Positions 24,078 to 36,445 of a stretch of DNA of 64,000 bases are shown here, one piece after another (the first letter of the stretch is position 1; each line of letters starts with the position of its first letter). The position numbers and the translations under genes are program-made. The stretch is from Xestospongia bergquistia (lineage: Eukaryota; Porifera; Demospongiae; Haplosclerida; Petrosiidae). The notes under the pieces are model-generated. The model was not told the origin of the DNA and did no database searches. It worked only from the letters and a program-made list of their open reading frames with translations. The stretch spans positions 3,809,677-3,873,676 of the forward strand of contig OZ014419.1 in the NCBI GenBank assembly GCA_963965975.1. The letters are read 5' to 3'.

Positions 24078-25440
24078 CCTTAATGTCTCTCTCAGAGAAC
24101 ATGCGTTAGAGTTTCTATCTCATAGTCTCTCACCTTCCTCACACTCTCTCTATGTCACTCTCTGAGTCCCTATCCCTCTCTCTCTATGTCATAGTCTATC
24201 ACTCTCAGAGTCCCTTTCTTTCTCTATTAAACAGAGACATACACTATCAAATTCTTTCACTTTTTCTCTCTCACTCTCTAAATTTAGAAGTCTCTCTCTC
24301 TCATACAAACAAACACAGATTCTACCTGTCTCTCCTTCCCTCACTTTAGAACTCTCTCTTTTAGAGTCTCACATTCCTTATCAAATTCTCTATATCTCTC
24401 TGTCTCACACACACATACACTCACAACACACACACTCTTAGAGTCTCACTCTGTCTGTTTGTGTTAGTGTGTGTGTATCTCTTTCTCGCATAAGATATTA
24501 CACATAAAGTCTCTCTCTAACACATTCACGCTCAGATTGTGTGACTCTTTCTTTCTCACTTTCTCTGTCACAGAAACATTCATAGAGTCTCTCAGTCGCT
24601 TTCTCCCTCTCTCTCTCTTTCTCTTTTTCTATCCTCCCTTACAAGAGAAGTCCTTACTCTCTCTCAGAGTATCTGTCTCTCTTTCATAGTCTTTCATTCT
24701 CAGAGTCTCTCTGTCATTCACACACTCACACACTTAAATTCTGTCAATCTTTCTCCTTGTCTCTCTCCTCGCAATAGGATTATCTCTTTCTCTCTATCAC
24801 TCTCTCACTTTGGAAATGTCTGTCTTTATCATTTTCTATATCTCTTTCTCTTTCACTTATTTTCTCTCTGTGTGTCTGTCCCTCTCTGACCCATGCAGAT
24901 AGACTGTCAGAGTCTCTGTCTGGCTTTCTTTCTCTCTGTCTCTCTCTTTCTCTTACTCTCTCTCTCATAGTTTATCACTGTTAGAATCTCTCTTACACAC
25001 AAACACACACTCAGAGTCTGTCAGTCTCTCTCTCTCTCCTTCTCCTTCCCCGGTCTATGAGTCTCTCTCTTTCTCTCGGAGTCTCCCTATCAGTCTCTAT
25101 TTCTCCTTCTTTCTCTCTAATTTTCTCTTTGTCTCTCTGTCCCTCTCTCTCTCACACACAGACACTCTCAGAGTCTCTCATTGTCTCTTTCTTTTTCCAC
25201 TCTCTCTCTCTCTCTTTCATAAAGCATCACTGTCAGAGGCTATCTCTATCTTTTCTCTCTCTCATAGACCCACACTCTCAGTTCCTTTCATTTTTTTTCT
25301 TTCTTTTTTTCTCTCACACACACTCATAGAATCTCTCAGTCTTTCTTGCTCTCTGTCTCTTCTCCATCACATTAGGAGTCTCTCTCTCACACTCGGTGTC
25401 TCTCTATCTATTTCTTTTCAGAGTCTCTCGCTTCTCTTAT
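24078..25440. repeat. CT-rich block B2, unit 2
   Basis: Ordered CT block equivalent to 15,103-16,480, with a small deletion near 24,800. Confidence 0.9.
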
Positions 25441-25958
25441 TTTTGTAGTACCTTGACAGAACAAAATACTCTTTCATTCATTAAACATATTATACACAAA
25501 ATTCTGTTTAACCACAAATTAATTAGACTATGAGACACTTTGGTCTCATATTTTAATTAATGCCCACATTTATGATGTATAAAAATGTCTTATTCATGTA
25601 ACAAGTCATGTCACATGGTAATAATGATTGAGCTGTTGAAAGAGGTAATTGTTTAGGTTGTTTATCTGTATTCATTTGTGTGTAAATTAGTCTATCTGTA
25701 AGACTATTTTCTTTGAATCATTTAAGTGTTAATTAAGTGTCTGTAAACTTTCATATTCATGATTTCTGTGATAGTCCTTATCTTTGTCCATCTAGTTTGA
25801 TCTTTGTTCTTTGTTTGATTTCTGTTATAAATACCTGATTTTTCTTCAGATTGGTAGTTCTTAACTGTATTGATTTCTACTTAAACTTAGTTGTAACGAG
25901 AACAGAGCTGTGTACTCAGCTGCAGTCTTACCATAGAACTATATAAAAACTTTCAACA
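25441..25958 (+). repeat. Tail B and 5' LTR, unit 2
   Basis: Tail B at 25,441-25,633, then the LTR at 25,634-25,958 (TGTTGAAAG...CTTTCAACA) followed by GGTTATGAGCCCAG. The LTR is about 15 bp shorter than in unit 1 because of a deletion near 25,870. Confidence 0.8.
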
Positions 25959-26065
25959 GGTTATGAGCCCAGTCTCCAACTAAATTCGTCACAATAGAAC
26001 CAGGTTTGTAGTTGTGCTGCTCTGTATATAATCTTTTTTTGGACCACGAATTAGCAAGAGTCAAA

Positions 26066-26600
26066 ATGAGGGCTGTAGATGATAAATGGTCGATTAACAA
26101 GTTAGATAGCATTAACTGAAGTACATTGAAGTTCCAGATGTGACATATGCTGTTGGCTAAAGGACTATGGGGTTTTGTAGATGGTACAGAAGAACTCGAT
26201 GAGGAAGCAAATGCTCAAGCTCAAGCTGATTTTCGACAGAGGTCAGAAAAGACATTTTCTGCTCTCCTTATGTACGTATATGGGTGAAGGAGCGTAACCC
26301 TAACACAAGCAAGGAGGCTGAAGAGTATGCTGATGATTATTTCCAGGCTAGAGGACCCCGACTGGACTTGTCAAATTGAAAGCAATCAGCAGGAGTCGGG
26401 AATGAAGAAGACCAGAGAAGACCATGGGAATAATAACAAGAGCCGCGGTACGGAAACAGAAGGAACAAAAGGTTGAGGAGAAACAATTAGAGGAGAAATA
26501 CGGAGTGACATTATACCCATTAATGAAGAGAGCAGAGAACTGAAGCAAAGGGTGATGATCATAATAAGGAGCAAAAAGACAAGAGTGAAGAGACAGATTA
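26066..26600 (+). pseudogene. gag remnant with protease deleted, unit 2
   Basis: The gag start, LWGFVDG and YADDYFQAR are visible, but at about 26,397 the sequence jumps from CAGGAGTC to the end of the protease region. The DTG active site is absent from this copy. The linker rich in K and E continues. Confidence 0.8.
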
Positions 26601-26601
26601 A

Positions 26602-27965
26602 ATGACGATGATAGATGATGACTTGTTTGGGAAATCTCAAGAGAAGGGAAGATTAAGCAGAAAGATGAAGAGAGCAAACAAGAAACAGCACAACAGAAGT
26701 GGAGGATCAGGTGACAACCATATTCGAAGGATTGACTCAGAAGTATTGAAGACGCTACAGAAGACTGACCCATCTTTGGAATTAGTTAGGAATAAAGCTT
26801 ATGCAGATTGTACAACTGGTAGTGGAGTACAATTCTACTGGAAAGATGGTCTACTGTAAAGATATTGGATGCCATCTGGTAGAGATGGTGAAGATATGGC
26901 TGTAGAACAACTCGTGCTTCCAAAGGAATGTCATGACAGAGTTATAAGTCTGGCACATTCCATTCCCCTAGCTTGCCATTTGGGCTGAGACAAGATGACT
27001 CAATGTATCTTACAGCAGTTCTATTTGCCAACTATATACAGAGATGTTGTAGAGTACTGCTGGACTTGTGGATCATGCCAGAAGGTTGCTCAACATCATA
27101 TGCAATCAGCACCACTCATTCCCCTCCCTATTATTGATACTCCATTTAAGAGAGATGCTATAGATATTTTCGGACCTCTCTCTCGCAGTCGGTCAGGAAA
27201 ATGATACATTCTGGTCTTGTGTGACAATGCAACTTGGTATAATGAGGCTGTTGCCTTGCGCTCAATTGATACTGAAAACATTGCTGAGGTACTAGTCCTC
27301 ATTTTTGCCCACATGGGCATCCATATGAGATTCTCACCGACCAAGAGGATAACTTTATATCTAACTCCTATCAGAATTATACAAAATGCTTCACATCCAT
27401 CAGTTACAAACAAACCCCTACCATCCTCAAACGGACACTCGTGCATTGTTTTGATCAAGCTCTAAAGTCCATGGTAAAGAAGGCGGCAATAAGTGAAGGC
27501 AAGGACTGTGACAAAATGTTGCCCAATCTCCTGTTTGCTTATCGGGAGGTGCCTCAGGCATCCACAGGGTTCTCTCCTTTTGAACTTTTGTATGGGAGAG
27601 CTGTGAATGGTCCTTTGGATGTGCTAAAGAATACCTGGGAAGCTGGAGGGCCTGGAGAACACAGTGTGGTATCTCATATCCTCTCAATTTCTGACAAGCT
27701 ACCAAAAATGACAGAGCTGATGAAGAGTAATTTTCTAATGCCCAGGAGAGACAACGTAAATGCTATCACCACAATGCTCGTACTTGTGAGTTTAAGCCAG
27801 GACAGCAAGTGCTGGTGCTTCTTCACACATCCAGTAGTAAACTGCTTGCTCAATGGCAAGGGCCATATGAGATAATTGCCTTCTCCCATGCGTTAAACTA
27901 ATGCATGGGAAAAGTCAATTATATTGTGGACACGCGTGGACATACCATTCACATGTTATGTGAAT
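26602..27965 (+). pseudogene. Integrase remnant, unit 2 (most complete)
   Basis: Basic linker, HHCC finger (LAHS, ACHLG, CWTCGSC), AIDIF at the first Asp position, CDNATWY, PTDQ-type second Asp (out of frame), then AYREVPQASTGFSPFELLYGR and LAQWQGPYEII. The third catalytic position reads LVHCFDQ. Stops occur after DGLL, HLG and SRSGK. The C-terminal stretch changes frame near 27,735. Confidence 0.85.
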
Positions 27966-27969
27966 GGTA

Positions 27970-28465
27970 TGCCCAGTCAAGCAGTGCTCTATATAGTTCA
28001 GAAGTATTGGACGGGGAGCGGGACAAACCTACCTGGACAGAGAGTGGTAAAACACAGTCAAAATGTAAACCAATTTTTGGAAATAATCTCATCCAATTCC
28101 AACAGGAGGACCTGATGCAGTTGTTACAGAGATTTAGTGATGTGATTAGTAATACTCCTGATCGTACAGATTTGGTGGAACACCATGTTCTCATTAGAGA
28201 TGCTAATCAAGTACGAATGCCGGCTTATTGCCTACCACACTCATATCGAGACACTGTGAAACAAGAGTTGGATCAAATGCTCCACCAGAAATTGCTTGGA
28301 GTGCTCCAGTGGTACTGTTAAAGAAGAAGGACAGATCGTTACAGCTGTGTGTTGATTACCAGCATTTGAACGGACTCTTGGAAGGTGATGCATATCCAAT
28401 GCCCCAAGTGGACGAGCTGATCAACCAAGTTGGCAAGGCCAAATTCATCTCAGCATTGGACCTTA
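27970..28465 (+). pseudogene. Reverse transcriptase N-terminus, unit 2 (truncated)
   Basis: As in unit 1: RT fingers through SALDLT, ending at the tandem junction at 28,465. One frameshift near 28,300. Confidence 0.85.
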
Positions 28466-29649
28466 CTCTCTTAGAGTCTGTCAGTCTCTGTCTCTCTCTT
28501 TCTCTCCTTCTCTATCATAGTTTCTCACTCTAAGTCTGTGTCTCTCTCTCTAACACCCACCCACACATTTATGCTCTCTTGGTGTCTTCCAGTCTCTCTT
28601 TCTACACACACACACATATATATATATATCTTTCACTCTTTGATAGTGTCTCACTCTCAGAGTCTTTCTCACACATACAACCTTTTTAAAGTCTCTTAAA
28701 TGTTTTTTCTTTCACTCTCTTCCTTATTTTAGGAGTCTCTCTCGGAGTATCTCTCTTACAGTCACTCTCTCTAGCTGTCTCTCTTTCTCTTTCTCTCTCT
28801 CAAAGTCTCTCTCTCTCAGAATCTTTTCTCTCAGTCAGACCCTCTCTCTCGCTAACATGCACTCAGAGTCTCTGTCTCTCTCTCTCAAGCAGTACCTTTT
28901 TCTCTTTCTCTCATCCTCAGGGTCTCTCTCTTTTTTTCTTTCTCTGTCACTATATCTCTCTATAAGAGTGTGTCTGTCTCTTTCTCTCTCTCTCACAGTC
29001 TCTCTTTCCCACTCCTCTCTCTCTCGGTCCTTCTCTCACTTTTGGTGTGTTTCTCACTCATTTTCTCTCTATCTCATGTTTTTAAACAATTATGCGCAAA
29101 CTCTATATTATCTTTTCCACCTCTTATTCTAATTAATGCCCATGTTTATGGCATATAACAATGTATTATTAATTTATGTAATAAATTACATCATATGATA
29201 ATAATGATTGACCTAGTCTATTAGTAGTTCATTAGTAGTTGTTATTGTACTTATTATCAAAAATGTACTAGTAATAATACAAGAAATGAACGACTCAAGA
29301 ACTTCCAAAACAATCCAGTGTAAGAGACTGAAACTGAAACAGCTGATGAACTCACACTCAGAGATTATATCCCTATCTTTCTCTCTCTTCTGCCTCCCTA
29401 CAAACCTGTCTCTCTCTCTCGTAGTCTCTCACTATTGTTCTCTCTCTCTCTCATTCTTTTAGAGTCTCTCTCTCTCTCAGTGTTTCTCTGTCTAAAAGTC
29501 TCTCCTTTTCACAGTCTCTCTCTCTCACTCATGGAGTCTTTTTTGTCTGTCAGTCACTTTCTCTCTCAACGTTTCCTCTCTCGCAGTCTCTCTCTTACCC
29601 ACAGAGTCTTTTTCTTTTAGATTCCATCTAATATCTTGGAGTTTGTCTC
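28466..29649. repeat. CT block A, tail A and CT block A2, unit 3
   Basis: CT runs 28,466-29,080, AT-rich tail 29,081-29,370, CT runs 29,371-29,649. Follows 19,688-20,855 line by line. Confidence 0.88.
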
Positions 29650-30240
29650 TATCTCAGAGAACATAATATATGCCTTTTTAGAAGATATATGGTTGTTCTA
29701 AATTATCAAAGATGATGACAAATACAATGCACCACATGTAGTACACTCATGTAATGTTATGACTGTCTCATTTCAATTTTGCTATTAATAGATATATATA
29801 ATATATATATGTTGGAGAAAGTGCACAAAAATATTATTAATTTTAGTAGCAGGACACAAAGAAGACTGCATATAAGAATTGGTGGAATAAAATATTCTGC
29901 TACTCAGATGAAACATCCCATTGTTTGCATGCTACATATTCCCTCTTATTACAACAGATCAGCAATTCAGATAATCCACCTTATCTTCACTCCTTGATTC
30001 TCCACTTTCATCTTTCTTCTTGCTTTTATCAGCTAGCATTATATCCTTAAGTCCTTTTATTTTTAAAATTTTAGTTCCTCACCAGAAGATATTAGTGTAC
30101 AAGGTATTTCAAGTCCTCCCTGTGGAAGGTCATACGAGTACCTTTTACTGCCTTCTGACTTTACACGCTATAGAACCTCTTGCTCTCAAGAATAGAGAGC
30201 ATATAGCAGACAGCTTTCTAGACACATGTCCAACTATCTC
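29650..30240. repeat. Module C, unit 3 (empty site)
   Basis: Uninterrupted module C. The sequence TGCTTTTATCAGCTAGC near 30,025 is the pre-insertion state of the transposon found in unit 2. Open stretches as in unit 1, unassigned. Confidence 0.7.
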
Positions 30241-30767
30241 ATAATCTTTAACTCTCGCAATCTCTCTCACACGTACTCACTCTCAGAGTCTCTCAGTCTT
30301 TTTCTTTATCTCTCTTTCATGCCACGTTATAGGAGTCTATCTCCCTATATTTGTCTCTCTATCTCTCTAATTCTCTGTCTCTCTCACTCTCTGTCCTTTC
30401 TCCCTCCCTTTCTCTCTCTCTCTTTCTCTCTCTCTGCTCTCACTATCTTATAGTCCCTCCCTCCCTCAGAGTCTCTCTTTTATCTCTGTGTGTCATTCTC
30501 TATCTCACACAGAGATTTTTTGCTTGTCTCTCTCTCTCTGCCTCTCTCTCCCTTACTTTAGGAGTCTCTCTCTCTGAGTCTATCTCTTGGAGTATCTTTT
30601 ACATTCTCCCACTCACACAGTCTCTCTATTTGCCTGTATGCATGTCATCCTCTGACATACAAACACACACACCCTCAGAGTTTCTCTATCTCTCTCTCTC
30701 TAAATCTCTTTCTCTCTGTCAGAGTGTCTGTCACTTCTTCCTATCTCTCACACTCACATTGATATTC
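30241..30767. repeat. CT-rich block B1, unit 3 (shortened)
   Basis: Same ordered block, with an internal deletion of roughly 130 bp near 30,478 relative to unit 2. Confidence 0.88.
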
Positions 30768-30778
30768 CCTTAATGTCT

Positions 30779-31484
30779 GTGTCATGCCATTTCATCTAAT
30801 CCCATTTTGTTTAACAAAATGGACTTTTGTCCCATCTTGTCTAATAGTGTAAAAGGTTTAAGATAAGTGGCCAAAGGCCAGTAAAGGCGATGGAATTCTA
30901 ATTCAAAAGAACTAATAATGTAAAGGCTTTGATGTCTTGAAAGGTAGAGTACTTAAGAGGACCCATTTCATACATACAATATATTGAATCAATGGAGTTT
31001 GTTACAACAGCAAGAGGAGCTAAGTCACTTATACTCCAAGTTATAGGTACACACTCAATTGAAGAACAGCAGATAGACAGATGTGTTGGAGATGTCCATA
31101 CAAAAGTTGTCCTGGAAGGGCAGTCACTGATGTTCATGATCAGCTAGTCTCTTGCAATGAGAATCAATCCCACCTCCAAAACGTAACAGAGACAGTAGTG
31201 GAGTTGATCAGGGAAGATGCTGACTTCAAGTTGTACATCCATCAGGTGATAGCAGGCTGCAGGAGGGCTTCAAAGAAGAAGAAGAAAGTACAGAAACCAT
31301 TAGAACAGACTGAAAACTATTAAGGAAAGCATGAAGTAGGACACTATATGTTACAAGAACTTAAGGCATATACCCATTGGGTATCTTTGTAATTACTGTT
31401 TTTTAAATCAATTTATTTTTTGGACGATATGGGACAATTGTACATTTTGTTAGACGAAATAGGATTAGACGAAATGGCTATAAA
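30779..31484 (+). mobile_element. FLYWCH transposon, unit 3
   Basis: Same element and 11 bp target duplication; the finger has substitutions at the second variable position (CPYKSC) and in the tail. Confidence 0.85.
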
Positions 31485-32869
31485 CCTTAATGTCTCTCTC
31501 AGAGAACATGCGTTAGAGTTTCTATCTCATAGTCTCTCACCTTCCTCACACTCTCTCTCTGTCACTCTCTGAGTCCCTATCCCTCTCTCTCTATGTCATA
31601 GTCCATCACTCTCAGAGTCCCTTTCTTTCTCTATTAAACAGAGACATACACTATCAAATTCTTTCACTTTTTCTCTCTCACTCTCTAAATTTAGAAGTCT
31701 CTCTCTCTCATACAAACAAACACAGATTCTACCTTGTCTCTCCTTCCCTCACTTTAGAACTCTCTCTTTTAGAGTCTCACATTCCTTATCAAATTCTCTA
31801 TATCTCTCTCTCTCACACACACATACACTCACAACACACACACTCTTAGAGTCTCACTCTGTCTGTTTGTGTTAGTGTGTGTGTATCTCTTTCTCGCATA
31901 AGATATTACACATAAAGTCTCTCTCTAACACATTCACGCTCAGATTGTGTCACTCTTTCTTTCTCATTTTCTCTGTCACAGAAACATTCATAGAGTCTCT
32001 CAGTCGCTTTCTCCCTCTCTCTCTCTTTCTCTTTTTCTATCCTCCCTTACAAGAGAAGTCCTTACTCTCTCTCAGAGTATCTGTCTCTCTTTCATAGTCT
32101 TTCATTCTCAGAGTCTCTCTGTCATTCACACACTCACACACTTAAATTCTGTCAATCTTTCTCCTTGTCTCTCTCCTCGCAATAGGATTATCTCTTTCTC
32201 TCTATCACTCTCTCACTCTCTCACTTTGGAAATGTCTGTCTTTATCATTTTCTATAACTCTTTCTCTTTCACTTATTTTCTCTCTGTGTGTCTGTCCCTC
32301 TCTGACCCATGCAGATAGACTGTCAGAGTCTCTGTCTGGCTTTCTTTCTCTCTGTCTCTCTCTTTCTCTTACTCTCTCTCTCATAGTTTATCACTGTTAG
32401 AATCTCTCTTACACACAAACACACACTCAGAGTCTGTCAGTCTCTCTCTCTCTCCTTCTCCTTCCCCGGTCTATGAGTCTCTCTCTTTCTCTCGGAGTCT
32501 CCCTATCAGTCTCTATTTCTCCTTCTTTCTCTCTAATTTTCTCTTTGTCTCTCTGTCCCTCTCTCTCTCTCACACAGACACTCTCAGAGTCTCTCATTGT
32601 CTCTTTCTTTTTCCAATCTCTCTCTCTCTCTCTCTCTTTCATAAAGCATCACTGTCAGAGGCTATCTCTGTCTTTTCCTCTCTCTCATAGACCCACACTC
32701 TCAGTTCCTTTCATTCTTTTTCTTTCTCTTTTTCTCTCACACACACTCATAGAGTCTCGCAGTCTTTCTTGCTCTCTGTCTCTTCTCCATCACATTAGGA
32801 GTCTCTCTCTCACACTCGGTGTCTCTCTATCTATTTCTTTTCAGAGTCTCTCGCTTCTCTTATTTTTGT
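31485..32869. repeat. CT-rich block B2, unit 3
   Basis: Ordered CT block equivalent to 15,103-16,480. Confidence 0.9.
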
Positions 32870-33412
32870 AGTACCTTGACAGAACAAAATACTCTTTCAT
32901 TCATTAAACATATTATACACAAAATTCTGTTTAACCACAAATTAATTAGACTATGAGACACTTTGGTCTCATATTTTAATTAATGCCCACATTTATGATG
33001 TATAACAATGTCTTATTCATGTGACAAGTCATGTCACATGGTAATAATGATTGAGCTGTTGAAAGAGGTAATTGTTTAGGTTGTTTATCTGTATTCATTT
33101 GTGTGTAAATTAGTCTATCTGTAAGTCTATTTTCTTTGAATCATTTAAGTGTTAATTAAGTGTGTGTAAACTTTCATATTCATGATTTCTGTGATAGTCC
33201 TTATCTTTGTCCATTTAGTTTGATATTTGTTTTTTGTTTGATTTCTGTTATAAATACCTGATTTTTCTTCAGATTGTTAGTTCTTAACCATATTGATTTC
33301 ATTTAAATACAAGTTCTACTTAAAGTTAGTTGTGAGGAGAACAGAGCTGTGTACTCAGCTGCAGTCTTACCATAGAACTATATAATAACTTTCAACAGGT
33401 TATGAGCCCAGT
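32870..33412 (+). repeat. Tail B, 5' LTR and primer site, unit 3
   Basis: Tail B to 33,056, LTR 33,057-33,397 with TGTTGAAAG and CTTTCAACA termini, then GGTTATGAGCCCAG. Confidence 0.8.
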
Positions 33413-33504
33413 CTCCAACTAAATTCGTCACAATAGACCCAGGTTTGTAGTTGTGCTGCTCTGTATATAATCTTTTTTCGGACCACGAATTAGCAAGAGT
33501 CAAA

Positions 33505-34168
33505 ATGAGGGCTGTAGATGATAAATGGTCGATTAACAAGTTAGATAGCATAACCTAGACTACTTTGAAGTTCCAGATGTGACATATGCTGTTGGCTAAA
33601 GGACTATGGGGTTTTGTAGATGGTACAGAAGAACTTGATGAGGAAGCAAATGGTCAAGCTCAAGCTGATTTTCGACGGAGGTCACAAAAGACATTTTCTG
33701 CTCTCCTTATGTACGTATATGGGTGAAGGAGTGTAAGCCTAAGACAAGCAAGGAGGCTGGAGAGTATGCTGATGATTACTTCCAGGCTAGAGGACCCCAA
33801 CTGGATTTGTCAAATGGAAAGCAATCAGCAGGAGTCTGGAATAATGAGATCTGGGACAGTAGAGGGTAAATATGTGAAAAATATTTTATTAGACACAGGT
33901 TGCTCAAGGACTCTAGTGCATCAGAAGCTAGTACGTGAAGAGGTGTTCCTTGAAGGAAAGCTATTACTGTGTGTTGTGCACTCGGAGACACAGTGTTGTA
34001 TCACTCGGCAAAGGTGCACATGGAAGTCGAGGGAAAACCAATAGAAGTTGAGGCTGCTGTCTCAGATTGCTTACCTGTGGGAGTACTATTGGGTACAGAT
34101 GTGTCCCAACTACCCGAGCTATTAACTCAACAGAACTCTGGAGTAGGGGAACCAGAGAAGACCATGTG
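33505..34168 (+). pseudogene. gag and protease remnant, unit 3
   Basis: Gag has two stops (before TTLKFQ and before HMLLAKG), then LWGFVDG and YADDYFQAR. Protease LLDTGCSRTLV lies at about 33,890; after a frame change the flap-side VEGKPIEVEAAVSD and VGVLLGTDVSQL run to about 34,110. The longest protease fragment in the direct units. Confidence 0.82.
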
Positions 34169-34349
34169 AATAATAACAAGAGCCACGGTACGGAAACAGA
34201 AGGAACAAAAGGTTGAGGAGAAACAATTAGAGGAGAAATACGGAGTGACATCATACCCATTAATGAAGAGAGCAGAGAACTGAAGCAAAGGGTGATGATC
34301 ATAATAAGGAGCAAAAAGACAAGAGTGAAGAGACAGATTAGATGACGAT

Positions 34350-35655
34350 GATAGATGATGACTTGTTTGGGAAATCTCGAGAGAAGAGAAGATGAAGAGA
34401 GCAAACAAGAAACAGCACAACAGAAGTGGAGGATCAGGTGACAACCATATTCAAAGGATTGACTCAGAAGTTTTGAAGACGCTACAGAAGACTGACCCAT
34501 CTTTGGAATCAGTCAGGAATAAAGCTTATGCAGATCGTACAACTGGTAGTGGAATACAATTCTACTAGAAAGATGGTCTACTGTAACGATTATTGGATGC
34601 CATCTGGTAGAGATGGTGAAGATATGGCTGTAGAACAACTCGTGCTTCCAAAGGAATGTCATGACAGAGTTATAAGTCTGGCACATTCCATTCCCCTAGC
34701 TTGTCATTTGGGCTGAGACAAGATGACTCAATGTATCTTAAGCAGTTCTATTGGCCAACTATATACAGAGATGTTGTGGAGTACTGCTGGACTTGTGGAT
34801 CATGTCAGAAGGTTGTTCAACATCATATGCAACCAGCACCACTCATTCCCCTCCCTATTATCGATACTCCATTTAAGAGAGTTGCTATGGATATTGTCGG
34901 ACCTCTCTCTCACAGTCGGTCAGGAAAATGATACATTCTGGTCTTGTGTGACAATGCAACTTGGTATCCTGAGGCTGTTGCCTTACGCTCAATTGATACT
35001 GAAAACATTGCTGAGGAACTAGTCCTCATTTTTGCCCACATGGGCATCCATATCAGATTCTCGCAGACCAAGAGGATAACTTTACATCTAACTCCTATCA
35101 GAATTATACAAAATGCTTCACATCCATCAGTTACAAACAAGCCCCTACCCTCCTCAAACGGACACTCGTGCATTGTTTTAATCAAGCTCTAAAGTCCATG
35201 TTAAAAAAGGCGGCAATAAGTGAAGGCAAGGAATAAAACAAAATGTTGGCCAATCTCCTGTTTGCTTATCGGGAGGTGCCTCAGGCATCCACAGGGTTCT
35301 CTCCTTTTGAACTTTTGTATGGGAGAGCTGTGAATGGTCCTTTGGATGTGCTAAAGAATATCCTCTCAATTTCTGACAAGCTACCAAAAATGACAGAGCT
35401 GATGAAGAGTAATTTATCTAATGCCCAGGAGAGACAACGTAAATGGTATAACCGCAATGCTCGTACTTGTGAGTTTAAGCCAGGACAGCAAGTGCTGGTG
35501 CTTCTTCGCACATCCAGTAGTAAACTGCTTGCTCAATGGCTAGGGCCATATGAGATAATTGCCTTCTCCCATGCGTTAAACTAATGCATTGGAGAAGTCA
35601 ATTATATTGTGGACACGCGTGGGCATACCATTCACATGTTATGTGAATGGTATGC
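34350..35655 (+). pseudogene. Integrase remnant, unit 3
   Basis: HHCC finger (LAHS...ACHLG...CWTCGSCQKV, about 34,670-34,820), VAMDIVGPL with the first Asp, CDNATWYPEAV, second Asp out of frame near 35,065, LVHCFNQ in place of the catalytic glutamate, a stop near 35,233, AYREVPQASTGFSPFELLYGR, a deletion of about 66 bp after LDVLKN, then RKWYNRNARTCEFKPGQQVL and the GPY/F motif GPYEII. The tail enters a 37 nt perfect hairpin at 35,621-35,657. Confidence 0.87.
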
Positions 35656-35659
35656 CCAG

Positions 35660-36445
35660 TCAAGCAGTGCTCTATATAGTTCAGAAGTATTGGACGGGGA
35701 GCAGGACAAACCTACCTGGACAGAGAGTGGTAAAACACAGTCAAAAGGTAAACCAATTTTTGGAAATAATCTCATCCAATTCCAACAGGAGGACCTGATG
35801 CAGTTGTTTCAGAGATCTAGTGATGTGATTAGTAATACTCCTGATCGTACAGATTTGGTGGAACACCATGTTCTCATTAGAGATGCTAATCCAGTACGAC
35901 TGCTGGCTTATTGCCTACCACACTCCTATCGAGACACTGTGAAACAAGAGTTGGATCAAATGCTCCACCAGAAATTGCTTGGAGTGCTCCAGTGGTACTG
36001 TTAAAGAAGAAGGACAGATCGTTACAGCTGTGTGTTGATTACCAGCATTTGAACGGACTCTTGGAAAATGATGCATATCCAATGCCCCAAGTGGACGAGC
36101 TGATCAACCAAGTTGGCAAGGCCAAATTCATCTCAGCATTGGACCTTATTCGTGGTTATTGGCAGGTTCCAGTTGCCAAGGATGGCCGACCCAAGACAGT
36201 ATTTGTGACGCCTTTTGGGCTATTTCAGTTCAATGTTATGCTATTTGGTCTCCAAGGTGTTTCGGCGACATTTCAACGATTAATGGATAAGGTTTTACAA
36301 TATACATGGTATGGAATAATTTGCAGCAGCCTACTTGGATGATGTAGTGATTTTCAGTGACAGCTGGAGTGAGCACTTGGGACATCTCACTTGAGTTTTT
36401 AACAGTATCAGAAGCAGTCTTATCAATATCTATGCCAATTAATAT
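35660..36445 (+). pseudogene. Reverse transcriptase remnant, unit 3 (longest)
   Basis: Begins right after the integrase tail: DLMQLFQRSSDVISNTPD, RTDLVEHHVLIRDANPV, then (frame change near 35,975) APVVLLKKKDRSLQLCVDY, SALDL (first catalytic Asp, about 36,137-36,151), GYWQVPVAKDGRPKTVFVTP, FGLQGVSATFQRLMDKVLQ. After a second frame change AAAYLDDVVIFSDSWSEHL gives the catalytic Asp pair (36,332-36,343). It decays by 36,445. No RNase H. Confidence 0.92.

Larger units (their letters stand above)
19688..28465. repeat. Tandem unit 2 (complete, 8.8 kb)
   Basis: Complete direct-repeat unit. Both of its boundaries are the same join: the reverse-transcriptase sequence encoding SALDLT runs straight into CT-rich DNA (19,687/19,688 and 28,465/28,466). 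An identical junction at both ends means one duplication junction was itself amplified. It alone carries the 1.23 kb inserted transposon at 21,259-22,489. Confidence 0.92.
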
